Shown: positions 12,437-25,876, numbered from the stretch's first letter. The stretch: 64,000 bases of DNA from Montifringilla adamsi (GCA_017590115.1 JAGGNK010008337.1:930001-994000), one strand, 5' to 3'. Notes: generated by a model not told the origin, from the letters alone. Program-made: numbers and translations.

Positions 12437-15400
12437 AGACATCAGTTTAATTTTGATTTGTCCAGTAAACAGATCAAAGCATTGCAGTTCTGCAGAGGAG
12501 GTTTACAAAGCCTCATTGTGCAAACACCCTGGGCCTGATGCTGCCAGCTGCACTGAAGCAAATCTCATCTGATGGCAGCCAGTGCTGGTTTGTGCTACAT
12601 TGTCCAATGCAAAAATTTACACTTTAAAGGGAAGTCAAAATCTTTGAAGTTCCACTTGATCAAAAATTACTAAAACATGCAGCTTGAATTTTCAGGCTGA
12701 TCTTAAACACATGTAGCTGGAAATGTTTCACACTTCTACTCTGGTGCTTATATACCAAAAACTGTGTTCAGCTCTAGGCTCCTCCTATTCCAGTGCAATA
12801 AATTCTTTGGGTGAAGGAGCATTTTTAACAAATATGTACAACGCCTAAAAGAGAGATTCCAGAACCACTGTTAGATCATTGAGAACTGCAAGACTGCAAA
12901 GTGTAAATAATTTTTAGCATAGCTGGAACATCTTCTAGATCTATGCTTTGTAAGATTGCAATTTCTGCCCAGCCCCTTCTACTTCTTTTCTCATCCAACT
13001 GAGCAGTTGAGCTTGTTCAGGGTTTGCTGTTTGCTGCCTTTCACAGAACACAAAGAAAGAGGGAGGAAACAGAAATGACACAACCCATATAAATTAGTTT
13101 TAAAATGTTCAGTGGTAGGCCTGATGTCCGCAGCTACTTTGATTCTTTGCAAAAGAAAATTCCTTTTTATACATACATATATGGTTTTCACTTGAGTGTT
13201 CCTTTAAGCCAGCTTTGCTGATTCAGACTATGTCCATACCATTTTTATTGCCAAAGCCATTAAAAAAAAAGAAGAAAAAGGTGTTCCTGAGTTATGTTCT
13301 GACTTAAAAGATTGACACAGGGAATCCTCAAACTAAGAAACAACACCAAGAAGAACATTGTCATTTCTGCTGCAAGACTGCTGTCAACGTCCATATGCAA
13401 AAACACTGCTTGATAAATATCCCGTAACAGACTGTGCTTCTAAAACTGAAACTTTGCTCTTTTTGGGCTACAAATCAAAACTGGATCTGTTGCATAACAA
13501 AGGAATTAAAGATGATGGCCTCTAACACTGCATGGCACGTGAGTGTGAGCAGTGTGAGCAATGCCTTGCTCCATACGTTACCCTGCACCCCTGGGAGTTG
13601 CACTGGTAGAGCATGGCCATGTCCCTGATTTGCTACAGTTTGATTTCCAAGTCAAGGTCAAGAAGTCATTTACCAGGATCCCTGTTGCTAACACACATGG
13701 GCTGCAGGCTTTGGGGAAGTCATCTCGCCAGGTTAAAAATGGTCTCAACAATTGGAATGTAAAGAGATGAAATAGTCTGAAAGCTGCTTTATACCCTGAG
13801 GTACTTCAGCACGTTGGACTGAACAGCATGGATGCCATTTCTTTTTAACCTACATATATCTGTTCTGTATAGACATTCGAATTAAAAACACTGTTTTGCA
13901 GTGTATTCTCTCATCTGAGGTATCAGCAAATGGGCATCAAGCAGGTTAAATAAAATTAACACAGAATGCATTGGAACAAATGCCATAAAATAAATAATGC
14001 AAGGATAGTCCCTGCCCCAGAAACCTTGCAATTTAGGCCATGAACAAAGAATCCTTAAGGGATCATACCAAACCTACCTCACGTTCCTGAGCTGACATTT
14101 ACATTGTGCTGTAGTTCAGTTCATACTTTCAGGGCTGGAGCTATGCTCCTGTTCTGATGTGCAGTGCTGAAATCTGCTCTGGATCTCTTAGTTCACAAGA
14201 CAGTGAGCCTTCTTGTCAGGCATTATCATGACATTTAAGACAGATATTGAAAAATACCTAATCAGAGCACTGTGGGTGAGGGTGTGTGTCATACTATATT
14301 TAACCCAAGACTTGCTTTAGAACAAAGAAATCTAAAGCGTGACCAACTATGCCCATACCCAAAAGACAGGAGGAGAGAAAAAGGGGACAAGGTGATGGAA
14401 TTACCAAAACAATACCAAGCAGCAAGCAGCTTTCTGTCTGAGCCCCTCTCCTCCTGTGTCCCAAAGGTTTACCTGTCCTAACCCAGGAGTGTCACTGTTC
14501 CTCCTACAGGATCAAAAGTGCCCTCACTGCCACTCCTTGCTTGGCTGAAATCGAGCTAAAAATTCATTCTGAAATTATATCAGTCTCAACATGGCCATCT
14601 AAAATTCCACCAGTACCTCTCCATCCTTAAAAAGTGAATGCTTTTGACATCTGATCTGACAAACTAGAAGGCTAGAGCCAGCTTTGTGGATGTACACTTT
14701 GTTTTGGAAGGATAAACGGAGCCCCATCAGATGTGTAGACCACAGGGAACAAATAAAGTTCTGAAATTAAGGTCCCAAATTAACTGTTTCACCTGCAAAA
14801 ACTACAGACTGATTTAATCAATCTCCAGCTCCGGAGGGCTGGGTTTGTGCACTTGCAGAGTGCTGCACTCAGGTCACTTTTTTCCTCATACATGGCAAAT
14901 CCCCCTGCCAAGTCCTGGCACTATTTGGATTCTCGTTACCTTTCTTTTGTTAGGTCAAATTTCAAGATTAAAAAAAAGAACAAAACAAAACCACACACTG
15001 CCAAACAATAAAAGAGAAGCTATTATCTGTCAGACAGAACAGCTTTTTTCCCATTACCTTCCCTTTGAAAGGGGAAAGGAATGAAGCATTGAGTGGACAA
15101 ACACCATTTCGGCCTATGAATCATCCCTGATAAAACTGCAGATGCACAAACCCAGTCACAACAGTATCACAGTAAGAGAGATCAGATAAATTTCAATAAC
15201 CATCCAAAGGCCCCTTAGATGAGGCAGGATGATTTTGAATTGAATTTTGAAATGCAAGGCTCAAATGGACTCAGGTTACTTGCTTGCACACCCAAGCTCT
15301 GTCAATAGACAGTGCTGAAAAGGAAGAGCCAAATCTTGTTAAAATTATGTTTCAGTCACTAAGAGAAGTGCTAATTACCAGCTGGACAGAAGACCACTGA

Positions 15401-16074
15401 GATAAGCAAAACATTCCCTGCCATGGCCCTTTAGACAACATTTGTTAATTTCTAAAACCCAAGATGTGATGATAGCAGGAAGAGATGGAAGGAAGAAAAG
15501 GATTAATCCACTTTCAGTCATGTTTAAATAAACCCTCCTTTAAATTATTTAAAATCAACTGAGAAGCATTACCTTTTTATCAACTTCTACAAAAAGAAAG
15601 GCAGCCAGAAATTTATTTGTGTAATTAATGTGATATTCATGTATACTGAAGCTCTTTTTAATTGAAACTATAAGTTGGCTTTTCAGTAACTGAAGGATTT
15701 CAGGTAATGGCTTATGAAATCAAGAAATATCACCAGAAAAGTGGTTAGAATTTAAATTACCATTTTTTAGTCACTTTTTAAGGAAGAGATGCAGCTCACT
15801 TGAAAAAATACCCTAAGTCTACAATTTTGAAATGTTTACTTATATAGTTTTTTAGCTCCTAAAAAAAAAGCAAAAAACAAACACAAAACCGACCCCTTAC
15901 TCTGATAATTACTTCCACTAATGCTTTGAAGAAATGCTTCCATAGATCTTTCAGATGAACCAGCTGAAGCAACACCTTCAATATCCAAGTTTTGGTGAAA
16001 ATTTGCAATTATTCATGAAGGTCTTCATGAGCATTTAAACGCTGCTAAAGGCTCAGGCTATTCTTTTGCTGTGT

Positions 16075-16362
16075 CCCTTTGCTGAGGCAGTAGAACTCCC
16101 TGACAGGAGGTGTAACCAGGTGAGGGTCAGGCTCCTCTCCCAGGAAACCAGTGGCAGGACAAGGGGACAAGGTGTCAGGCTGCTCGAGGGCAGGTTTAGG
16201 TTGGTTAGACACTGCAGTGGGCTGCCCGGGGCATGGTGGAGTCACCATCCCTGCAGGTGCTTAGGGAAAGACTGGACGTGGCCCTCAGTGCCATGGTGAT
16301 GTTGGATCACAGACTGGATTCAATGATTTCAGAGGCCTTTTCCAACCAACCTGATTCTGTGA
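16075..16362 (+). mobile_element. CR1 LINE 3' end, plus orientation
   Basis: The 3' part follows the avian CR1 consensus closely. It has a GTGGAGTCACCATCCCTG block, GGGAAAGACTGGACGTGG, CTCAGTGCCATGGTGATG, a block like GATTTCAGAGGCCTTTTCC, and finally CAACCTGATTCTGTG, the characteristic octamer-type terminus. It is 5' truncated at roughly 16,075 and has no coding capacity. It is better preserved than the copy near 2 kb, so it is probably younger. Its open frames are relics or chance. Confidence 0.92.
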
Positions 16363-18619
16363 AAATTAAGTCATTCAAAAACTAAACCTCCAAAAAGATT
16401 AGGGAAAAAATATCTTGTAGTATTATTGTCTTCTGTAAAGAAAACAATTGCACTTAAAAGGAAGAATGAAAATACCCAGCAAACATTCTGACACTAAAAG
16501 ACAGTGGGATGGAGCCAATTCCTTAAAACCAAATAATGTAACTCTTAACACAGCAATGCCATTTCCTCTGCCGTTTCTACCTGTCAGCATCAAAATCTGT
16601 TTTCCAGCTTTCAAAAGCCTCAAAGTAACGCCACATTGCTCAGCACCTGAATCATAGAAAACCACTCACAGAATCAATCATTTGATGATTCAAAATTACC
16701 TGAAAAACTGTATGTTTTTCCACATAATTTCAGATCAGTTCAATTGATGTTTTTAACGTGTCAGATATCTGAGAGCTGCACTTAGATCTTTGTTTTCACA
16801 ATATTATTATTCATTCATTCTGCTGTGGGGAGGGGAGGTGGTTATTCCAGATTAAAGTGAGCAGTGTCTTTTCAAGGGTAAATTAAAAATTAAAGCAGGA
16901 TGAGATCAGGGAAGATTACCAGGCACTGTTTATAAACTGAGCATAACTAAATCAAAGGTATATAAATCAGAGCATGCATTTCTTGGCAGATTGATTCAGT
17001 TTTGAAAACTGAAGTGCCACAGACTTCATTTAAAAAAGAATCTCCATCAATAAAGCTCCCTTTTTTTTTCAGAAGCAACCTATTTCATGCCAATTCACAG
17101 CTACTCCTGTAAAGTATTGCTTTCACCTCATGTGTTTTAAAATACAAGAAGCATTTACAAAATAAATACATGTGTTTGTATAGCAAAGAATTACTGCAAA
17201 CATATACTTTTGATTTCCCTACATCTGGAAATGCAGTTAGGTTACATGAGGCTTTTAGTTCACCACAGGAAAGCTGTAAGAAACTAACACATAGGAATCC
17301 ACATAAACAAAAATCATTACAAATAAGAACAACAACTTTTTTTAAAGAATGCTAAGAACGTTCAAGAGCGTTTTTGAAGTCTTAAAAAAAGAGCAGAAAC
17401 TCCAAAACAATGTCCCCCAAAATCCTGAATAAATCAACTGGTAGACTGTCACTGTAGCCAAAACCCAACAGATGATCTTTTTTTCTGAGACTGCAATCCA
17501 AAGATTTAGCACTAAAAATGAAGAAGCAGCAGAGAATATGAATTTTTTTTTACGTGATTTAGACTACCAGATAAAGGTCTAAGCAAGCTGTGATTCTTCC
17601 ATCCACACAGGAACCACAACTCTGCAGTACAAACTTCATCAGAATTCTTCCAGATGAACTCAACCAGACCAGCAGAGCTGAAGATTTATCCCTCTATACC
17701 CAGCAAACAAACACACGAGAGGAACAACACCCAGCATTTCTCCACAGCAATGCTCACCCAGCTCTCCAGAGAGATAAAAGCAAAAGGCAGAGCACTGATC
17801 CTGCTGTTACCCTTTCCTATCCCTCCAAGGCTCTGTGCACCTTCGCTCCCTGCTGGATCCAGGCAGCTCTGTGACCATCAGCAGCAGCTGGGGTCATGGG
17901 AGTGCCTCTGGGGGTTCTCTCTCCCAAGGACAACCTGTACATCCATCCACAAAAGCACCCCTGCAGGTTACAGAGCCCACCAGCACCTCACCAACTTATT
18001 ATCTCTCCCAGTTAAGTACCACATGCTTCCTCCATTAATTCCACAGGGAAGAGATGGGATTACTCCAGCAGTGCAAATAGTTTTGTTACCTGATGCAAAG
18101 ACTAATTTAAGACATTTTCTTGTATAAAGAAACACAGATGAAATGGCACACCAACTATTTTTATATGGCTCTTCTAGATAAGCTCGTGCTCTCATTAGGA
18201 TATCTCAAAGGAGACCATTTTATCAACATCTGCTTACCAGGCTTGGCACATTTGCCAATTCCAGCACCTTCTCAGTTTGTAAAGAAAAACAAACAAAAAA
18301 TTAAAAGCATGCAGAGCCAAACATACACAATACTTTAGGACGCATCCAAGTAGGCAGGAGCCTGCTTGAGAAAAGCAAAACTATACCAGTGATGTGTGAA
18401 TGCAGAAAAGCAGCAACCTGTACAACTGAAAAAACTTTGCCCAGTTTGTCCTCACCTGGGCCAAGGTCTTCTCAGAAGTTATTTCTCTTCCCAGCCATCT
18501 GGTACAGTCACAGGTCATCAAAAAGCTACTCTGTATTTCACAGCCAAAACCGAGAGCATCAGCAAAAAGAACAGCCAGACTCTGCTACATACTGCCAGAT
18601 TTGAAGGGCTTGGGGAAAA

Positions 18620-19080
18620 AGGAAATGAGTCTCCGTATCAGCTCAGTCGCAGCACAGAGTCCAGGAGCTTCCCCCGGGCAAAGGCAGATGCACAGCGGGG
18701 GCTGCTCCTGCCAGCCCAGGCGAGCCGAGGAGAGCCGGGGTCCCCGAGCCCCAGCTGCCGTGCCCGGGGGAACGTGGCAGCGGCAGCAGCTGAGCCTCCT
18801 GCCGCCCGGGCTGCCCTATTTGAGCCCTCTGCTGCTCTCCCAGCTCACACCGCTCCCGCCCCGCCAAGCCCCCACCTTCTCCTCCAGCCCGGGGATTCTC
18901 CAATCAAAGCAGATAAGCGCATCATGTGAGGGATGGCAGACACGCTGAGGGGAATTTCCGAGAGCTCCGCCGCACCTGCAGCATCCGCGGATACAGGAGA
19001 TCTCCAGGGTGAGAACGACAAGCCAAGCAGGGGTGCCAAAGTACCCACGTTACCTGCAGCTCACGGCTCCCACGGCACAC
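18620..19080 (-). promoter_or_regulatory. Second CpG-rich segment, possible internal promoter
   Basis: About 460 bases of GC-rich sequence with many CpG dinucleotides stand out sharply from AT-rich flanks. On the minus strand it contains an inverted CCAAT box (CCAAT at 18,900-18,904 on plus), a GGGGCGGGAGCGG Sp1-like stretch near 18,855 and a weak TATA-like TCAAATAGG near 18,820. At its right edge a good minus-strand donor, GCTGCAG|GTAACG, ends at 19,054. On the plus strand a CCAGG|GTGAGA donor lies near 19,009. Either strand could be served. It may be an alternative promoter of gene A or the promoter of a noncoding transcript. No first exon can be fixed from sequence alone. Confidence 0.4.
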
Positions 19081-22000
19081 TGCAGCACCTCATTTGCAAT
19101 CTGCTCTGATACACCTGCAACCACATTCCATCTTCCCTTGTCATTTACTGTGTGACCACTATTCCTAAGCGTATTTTGCTAGGGAAGCAGTACACAAATA
19201 ACACAGGCTGAAAGACCAGAAAGCAATAATTACTCAGTCTCTTCTTTGCTGATGTCAGACATGCAGTACAGCTCTCCAAATCCACCAGAGCACCCAATTA
19301 ATCTGCACTAATCCTCGAGAACTATATCTGAAAAACAAGTAGCAAAATCAAATCATCCAACAGCCTCTGCTGTGCCTTACAGTCACCACACCATGCTACC
19401 CAACCTCTCCTTTAACACATCTGAGCTTCCTTCTCATCTCTGCAAACGAACCTACAGAGAATTCATCAGCCTCTCTTCCTGCCTTCTTCAGAAATGCTTT
19501 TCTTTCCACCATCACGGTCCTTCATAGAAAAAATTATACCAATTCTGTTGGGTTCAACAGATCGTGTTAGCCTTGCCAAAGAAACCACTCCATGGCTCAG
19601 TTTCCTACTTCCCAATAAGGCATTCACATCCCATTTCAACACACACTTCACCGAGAGGAATTCTGCAGGAATTATCCTCATTTGTGTATTGAAGAATCGT
19701 GTTTCCACAACAGTGTATTTCAAAACAAGCAGGCTCTCACTGCAGCTATCGATCCCTCTCTTCCCTGTTTCCTTCAGGCAGTGGCAGCAGCAGTCTGATG
19801 GCAGAGATGGAGTCAAGCATGCTGGATCCAGCACACAGCCTCAGCTCAGAGGAGAGAACAGAGCATCTGGGCACGCAACAAGTGCAGCACATACAGCAAC
19901 ATCCACAGTGGACATCCCCAGAAAAGAAAACCAAAGGGCAAATGTGGGAGACATGGCAATTTTAGGCATGGGAAATAAATATGTTCAAGGAGTAGAAAAA
20001 TGGGACCAGAAAAATCTGTAGAGTTTTGGAATGGTCTACAAGATCAAGGAGGGAAAAATGCCACTTTGGTATGAGAAGTTCTTTCATCCGACCTATCTCA
20101 TTCAAGACCATAGCCTACATCTCAGAGAACTCCCTTATTACTTGTTATTTTCCACATCATCAGTGTTCACAGGATCAGGGACACTCTAGATCATTGGAAT
20201 CCAAGAGATGCTCCTTATTAACCTTTCAAGTCCTTCTTCTCTTTTGCCCCCTTTATTAGTCACTGACCTCCTGGCTGATTACTTCCAGTCTGCAGGAACG
20301 TGTGTGCTCAGGCTGAATGTAGAAATTGTTAGAAAGGGAAATTTATCTGTAACTTCAAGAATAAAGAGCCTGCTCTTTAATACCTTTTTCATACCCATTT
20401 CCTCCTTACTAAAGTGCTCCCAAAATTTCTGTAGCTGAATACATATCCCGTCTTGGCTGGCATTTTGCTATAGACCAACTGCAGACATAAATTACTTCTA
20501 TGTAACTATTTGATAGCTCGATGACATTTGTAAATTTTTTATCTTCATAATTTCAGATGGTGCTGCACATAGAAACAACAGAATACAAACACCAAGTCCA
20601 GATTAAGACTTTTCAAGTAAATGGTCTATTGATACAACATCTGAGAAGGAACAACGTAGAGGATTTAATTTGAACAGTCCCTTTTAAATCCAGCTCCTGT
20701 AATGTTACACATCTGCTCAAGGTCTTCTAGGTTGCAGTGTTGGCTCACAAAGGAAGTTACAATTTGAGAGCCCCAAAGTCAACTGAATAGAACCAGTTTC
20801 TTCAGAATCGAGAGGGCAAAGGCACTTTGTTACTTCAGCAACACCAACTTCAACCAGTCTGCAAACAGCCCTTACAACAGAGCACATTCCAAACAGGCTG
20901 TCTCACCTCATTTGCCAAAGCTCCCAGTTACTGTTACTGGAGAAAGAATGGGTTCTTATTCTGAGGAAAGATCAAACAAGGGACTCTCAGCTCTCCAGGA
21001 GCAGGGCCTCATGGTGGTACAGTTACACATTCCATACAAAATGGAAAGCAAGGCCCTAATTTTGGATGTACGACAGCTGCCAAGCAGCTTCTTAACTTGC
21101 ACTTTGGTCCCTGGCTATTGCATACAGAAAGGTGAGAGACCCACTATGAGGAATTAGGAGCACCTACGGGTTATAGAATAGATTTTTTATCAGGCAGAGA
21201 GGAGTAAACACATAAAGTCAGATTATGGATTCACCTGCAAGGTGGTCTTGAAACAGGGGAGGACAAGGGATGCTCCACGCTGTACCCAGGGTCGGTCTGT
21301 CCCATGACCAGCTATGAGCCACAGGTAGGACAGGATCATGACCGAGCTTAACAACACTGACTGGCAATGGAGAAGAACAGGAAACCACAAAGAGATCCAA
21401 GCAACAGCCCCATCTGCCACAGAAACCTACACGGTGCAAAAGGCAAGTGGCCTTAAAAGCTGGATACCTTGTACTTCTCCCTTTTCATGAGCAGATACAC
21501 CACATTAACCTAACCTTTCAGTGACACTGCACTGCTCCCCAGGAACAGGCTCTCTCCCACAGGAAGACTGACTAGTGCCTCTAAGAACTCGGAAGGTGAA
21601 ATGAAACATTATAATCACTCACAAATACCATTTATCCAAAACTAGTATCAAGGGAACAGGATACTATGACTTCATATTAGGCTAGGATGCTCTTCAGAGG
21701 AGAGGAAGACGGAGGTTTTGTCTCATTCTTCAAAAACCAAGATTCTTTTGCTGTTGCACAGGTACAACTTTAACAAGTACTTTTTTCAGTGGCTGATATG
21801 TAGAATGACTTGTAAGGCAAACTGACCACAGCACTTCACTACCTCGCACAAGCTGATGTTGGTCCTCACAAGGCGGGGATGCAAGTATTGATTTCCTCCA
21901 AGATCCCTGCAGGGAAGACATCAGCAGCCCATCACCCAGAAGCCTGCTGGAGAGGAACCTCTACAGCCAGAGCTGAGCTGCACCATCTATTTCTGTGACT

Positions 22001-25000
22001 CCAGAAGTGCCTGGGAGCCTCTTGCCCTGAAAACTGCAGATTCCCGGCAGCAGCACCCCAAAGACAGTGGTGGAAGGGCTGTTCTGATGCTGCTTCCCAT
22101 CTTGTGGCACCCTGTTCCAGGCACTCAGATACTTCAGCATGTCCTTCTGGAACAAGGAACTTACTACTAGGCCTAATGAATTCATTCCAGAATGGCTGGG
22201 AATCTGTCTTCTTCCACAGTTTCACAAGCCTCTTTAGCCATATTTACTAAACTTCCAGAAAGTGCTACCACCATAAGATGGCTGAGGACCAGCAAGATAA
22301 GATTTTCATAATTTACTGTTCACAGGGCACGATATAAGCAAAGCAGGATGGCTAATGCCAAAGCACAGTACCTTTGGAATTTATACCACTGATATCCCAT
22401 ATATTCTAACCCTCTACAGGTCAGCTCTTTGGAATACAAAGTCCAAAAATCACATTCTTTTTCTGCAGAAGCAAGAGGACCACAAAACCTGCTCCCAGAA
22501 AGTCCTGCCGAATAAAATTCATCTGAGCCTTTGATGCGTGCACATAGGTAATTCTGATGTGGTGCTACACATGAATCTTTCATAAGAATAAGATGTCCTA
22601 AATAGTATCATCAAAAAACTTTTGAAGAGTTAACAGGCTGGATCATAAACACCTCCACTGTGTGCAACTTCTCCAGACATCAAAGAGTCTTCCCCAAACC
22701 AGATGCATTACATATCTTTCAAAATTAGTAAATGTACTCAAGCCATCAATTTTGCAATTTTTGAAGTAGCACAATGCATCTATTTATTAGAGAATGGAAC
22801 TAAGCCCAGGCTGCTGATTAGCCATCCTACAAATAATGCTTATGCAACCCTTCGTAATGATTTCCACTAACAACCAACCGGAGATTTTATGACTTGGAAA
22901 ATTTCACTTCTAAACCAATTTACAACACTTCCCAAAATCTAATGGGACAGATGATTGAAACTACAGAAGAAACCAGCCTTCTCCGAAATCAATGAGGTAC
23001 AATTTTCGTAAGCAGTCTCTCTTAGGTAAGATGCCTGCATTAAGTTGTGGTTCTCATTTCTAAAATTCTCATAAGTACTCCGCTGTCCCTTCCTCTAGAA
23101 AAGGGATTAATTCAATTTTAAGGAAAATATTAAAACAGCAGTTTCAGACTTCAGTCTCTGGCAAACGACGAAGAGGAAGGAATAGCAATTGAACTGTTAA
23201 AACCACCAGGGAAAGTAAACCACCAAACAATTCAGAAAGCCCACAAAAATGACAAGATAAAAAATGAAACAGAAATACAAAACAAGTCATCTTCGTAAGC
23301 ACAAAACTTACATCCCTACAAGCTTTCAACACAGTGTACCTAAGCCTGGTGAAAATGAAGCCATCAGTTCCTACACAGCTGTAACAAATACTTGACCGAC
23401 TTCCAGCACAGCCCCAAGTCCACCATCACAGCCAGATATTACTGGAACAAATGCTCAAAGTCTGCAACACAAGTCAGCAGCGTACATCAAGCCCAAACAA
23501 CTCGCCATTGTTTTTGAAAAGGTGAAAACAACACAATAATTTGTGTGAAACATAACAAAGAAGTATTTCCTCTGTCAGTAAGGGAAATTCAAATGGCTTC
23601 TCTTCCCTGCCCCTTTTGGTCTGTCTCTATTCCCCTTCAAGGTTCTGTCTTCCCTGCATTCTAAGAAAAAGCAGAGAGTGTAGGTTATGCATAAATTCAT
23701 GACAGAAAACACTATTTTAGAACAAAGCTCCTGTGCGTGGGTGCATGTCTTTAAAATAAAAGGCATTGTTACTCTCCCAAGTGCATATCCACAGCCAGCA
23801 ATCAAGTCAGATCCTCACATTTTATTTTGACAGCCACGCTGTGATATTTTCACCAGGGGTTTGACTTTCCTATCAATACCTGGTTTTTAGCGATATCATC
23901 AAGAGTTGAATCCAAACTGACACGTGAAGGCACACTGGTATTAATGGCTGTGGAAGAGAACTCTCATCCTACAGCTCTGCAATTTAACTACTTCACAAAG
24001 TTACCAGTTGCAGGGAGAAATAAATCTGTTCTCAACTCGCATTTAGGAACTGTCTCTGCACAATACAAAATTGCTCGGCTGCATATAACAATAATTATTT
24101 TGTAGTTCATGACATTTATTAGGTACCCTTGATCTGCTGAAAGCCTGCAAGTACTGTGGCCATAACACTTCCAGAAGCTGGAAGGAAACTGACCTGAAGT
24201 GAGTAGAGTCAGCTTGCTAACACTGCTCAGGTAAGCTCCAGAACACAGCCCTGAACACAAACGTGTTAGGGAGGAACCTGCTCCATGCCCTGCAGGATCC
24301 AAAATGCGACATTCTCGGGGCCCTCGTTAACACCAATTATTAAACTGAAAATTCCACGGTGCAACAGCAAGTGCAGTCTGAGAAACACAAACATTATTTA
24401 CGTATCAATAGAGGATGATGCACACTTTACTGAAGATTTATACTGTGTAAGGCTTTGTGTCAAATCCACCTCTCCTACAGACGCATCCCCATGGACACTT
24501 TAACATTATATAAACTCCCCTTGAGGTAATGATTATTCTATAACTTTCTAAAATCATCCCCCTTGGGGAAAGTATTACCTAACAAACACACATTAAATAC
24601 CTCACAAGCGCATTAGATCCCTGGATTTCTACTAGATGCTAGCATAAAAGAATATTTGTACTTTATTTTGAGATATTAAAAAAAAAGGAAACCAGGCTGG
24701 ATAACTGTAACTGGAAAGGATAAACAGGATTAAGTAACAGGTGTCTGACTGCACATAATTCAAAGTCGTGCATGGAGTACAGTGCACAGCCTTGGAATGG
24801 CTATGGAATGGAAATGGAAACATTGCTTTTGCACCTTGCTTTGAAAATCACCAGTATGTGATTTACAAATGTCTTGTAAATTACAACCACACAGACAGAG
24901 GCAGCAGGAGCACTTGTATCCCCAGAGACCTTTGGATATATACGAAAGAAAACAAACAATCTTCAAACGTAAGCCTGCGGGAGGGGAAAGGGAAAAAAAA

Positions 25001-25149
25001 GGAAACAAAAAAAGGGACAAAAGTAAGAAAAAAACCCCCACTGCAAGAAAGTTCTACTTAACTACACAGAAACATTTGTCACACCGCCCAGCACTGACAA
25101 AATCCGGATACACTCAGAAACTACAGCAGCGAGGATGAGGGGAGGACTC

Positions 25150-25560
25150 CAGCCGCCAGCGCACACACGGAGGGACACGCAGAGAGACACACAGAGGGAC
25201 CCACACAGGGACACACAGGGACACGCGTGAACCTGACACGCGTGTGTGCACAGCCCTGCATGTGTGTCGCACACAGGCGTGCACGGCACGCAGACACACC
25301 TATGTGACACGCACCCATGTACCACAGCCCCACACGGGGGTGAGGGACCCACACGGCCACAGAGCCTTGCAGGAGACAGCCCCACACGTCCGACAGCCCC
25401 ACACGGGTGTGAGGGACTCACATGGCGACAGACCCTCGCAGGTGACAGCCCCGCAGGTTTGTGGCAGCCCCGCAGGTTTAAAAAAGAAAAGAAAACCCGT
25501 GGCAGCCCCACAGGTTTATGGCAGCCCCACACGCCCGTGGCAGCCCCACGCACTCGCGCC
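25150..25560. repeat. GC-rich minisatellite beside the first exon of gene A
   Basis: The segment starts with ACACGCAGAGAGACACACAG-type CA-rich units. It then holds two long imperfect copies of a unit beginning CAGCCCCACACGGG and running through GTGAGGGAC and a GCAGG(A/T)GACAGCCCC end. It finishes with several shorter units of the form GTGGCAGCCCC(A/G)CAGGTTT. Units vary in length and are interrupted by one A-rich insertion. It lies 150-560 bases into the first intron of gene A. Long open frames on both strands here simply reflect the absence of stops in CA- and GC-rich repeats. Confidence 0.75.
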
Positions 25561-25714
25561 CCTCCCTCGCGGCCGGGGGAGCCCAAGGTTACGGCCCGGC
25601 GCGGGGGGGGGCCCGGGCAGCGCCGCTCCCCACCAAGGGCGCGAAGCCGCGGACACAGCCGCGGCCACCCCTCGTCCCCCCCGCCTCAATGGTGGCCGCT
25701 CCCGCCGCCCTTAC

Positions 25715-25864
25715 CTCAAGCGCCGAGGCTGCTTCCTCCTCCTCCTCCTCACGCTGTGCCAGTGTCTGTGTGTGTCTGTGTGCGACCCGCCCGCCCCACA
25801 GCGGCCGCGGCTCCTCCTTCCCCCCTCCCTTCCCTTCTCCTCCCTCCTCCCCCGCCGCCGCGCC
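25715..25864 (-). other. First exon of gene A (5' UTR), visible part
   Basis: The minus strand ends this exon with CGCTTGAG|GTAAGG, one of the best donors in the window, inside the CpG island. Between the assembly gap and this donor the minus strand contains no ATG, so the visible part is untranslated leader or a noncoding exon. The sequence is purine-rich, with GAG repeats near the donor. The 5' end lies in or beyond the gap at 25,865. The coding part of the gene must begin in a later exon, perhaps the candidate at 11,989-12,028 or one outside the window. The gene is not identified. Confidence 0.6.
25820..25853 (-). other. G-quadruplex-like tract in first exon
   Basis: On the plus strand five runs of three or more C are separated by gaps of at most eight bases. 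Read on the minus strand, G runs of 5, 3, 3, 3 and 6 have loops of 4, 7, 2 and 1, which satisfies the usual G3+N1-7 quadruplex rule. It lies 11 bases from the assembly gap and within the presumed 5' UTR, where it could affect transcription or translation. Folding is inferred, not shown. Confidence 0.6.
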
Positions 25865-25876
25865 NNNNNNNNNNNN
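25865..25876. other. Assembly gap (12 N)
   Basis: Twelve unknown bases in the middle of the CpG island. The true length is unknown. Any reading frame across it is meaningless. Confidence 1.

Larger units (their letters stand above)
1..25712 (-). other. Probable intronic DNA of minus-strand gene A
   Basis: This stretch lies downstream, on the minus strand, of the CpG-island exon that ends at 25,715. I see no exon of ordinary size in it on either strand. It is AT-rich, with one minus-oriented and one plus-oriented CR1 fragment, short poly(A) tracts, a CpG-rich patch near 18.6-19.1 kb and a GC-rich but otherwise featureless patch near 9.5-9.85 kb. The longest open frames (177 codons at 18,396-18,929, 175 at 19,494-20,021, 157 at 17,654-18,127) show no domain, repeat or membrane pattern that I recognise. 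Small candidate exons inside it are listed separately. That it is intron is an inference from the strong first-exon donor; transcript data would settle it. Confidence 0.5.

Noticed and set aside
14473..14503. Minus-strand 31-base segment with GACAG|GTAAAC donor
   Set aside because: The sites are acceptable, but the segment is very short and isolated; decoys of this quality are frequent.
18238..18270. Minus-strand 33-base segment with a long T-rich acceptor and a CCTG|GTAAGC donor
   Set aside because: The splice sites are good, but all three frames are open, so it carries no coding information; kept only as a possible 5' UTR exon.
18396..18929. 177-codon plus-strand frame running into the second CpG-rich segment
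   Set aside because: The right half is alanine- and proline-rich because of GC content. The left half has no recognisable feature, and there is no splice or promoter logic.
19494..20021. 175-codon plus-strand frame
   Set aside because: No domain, membrane pattern or neighbouring exon; the length is within what chance gives in 64 kb times six frames.
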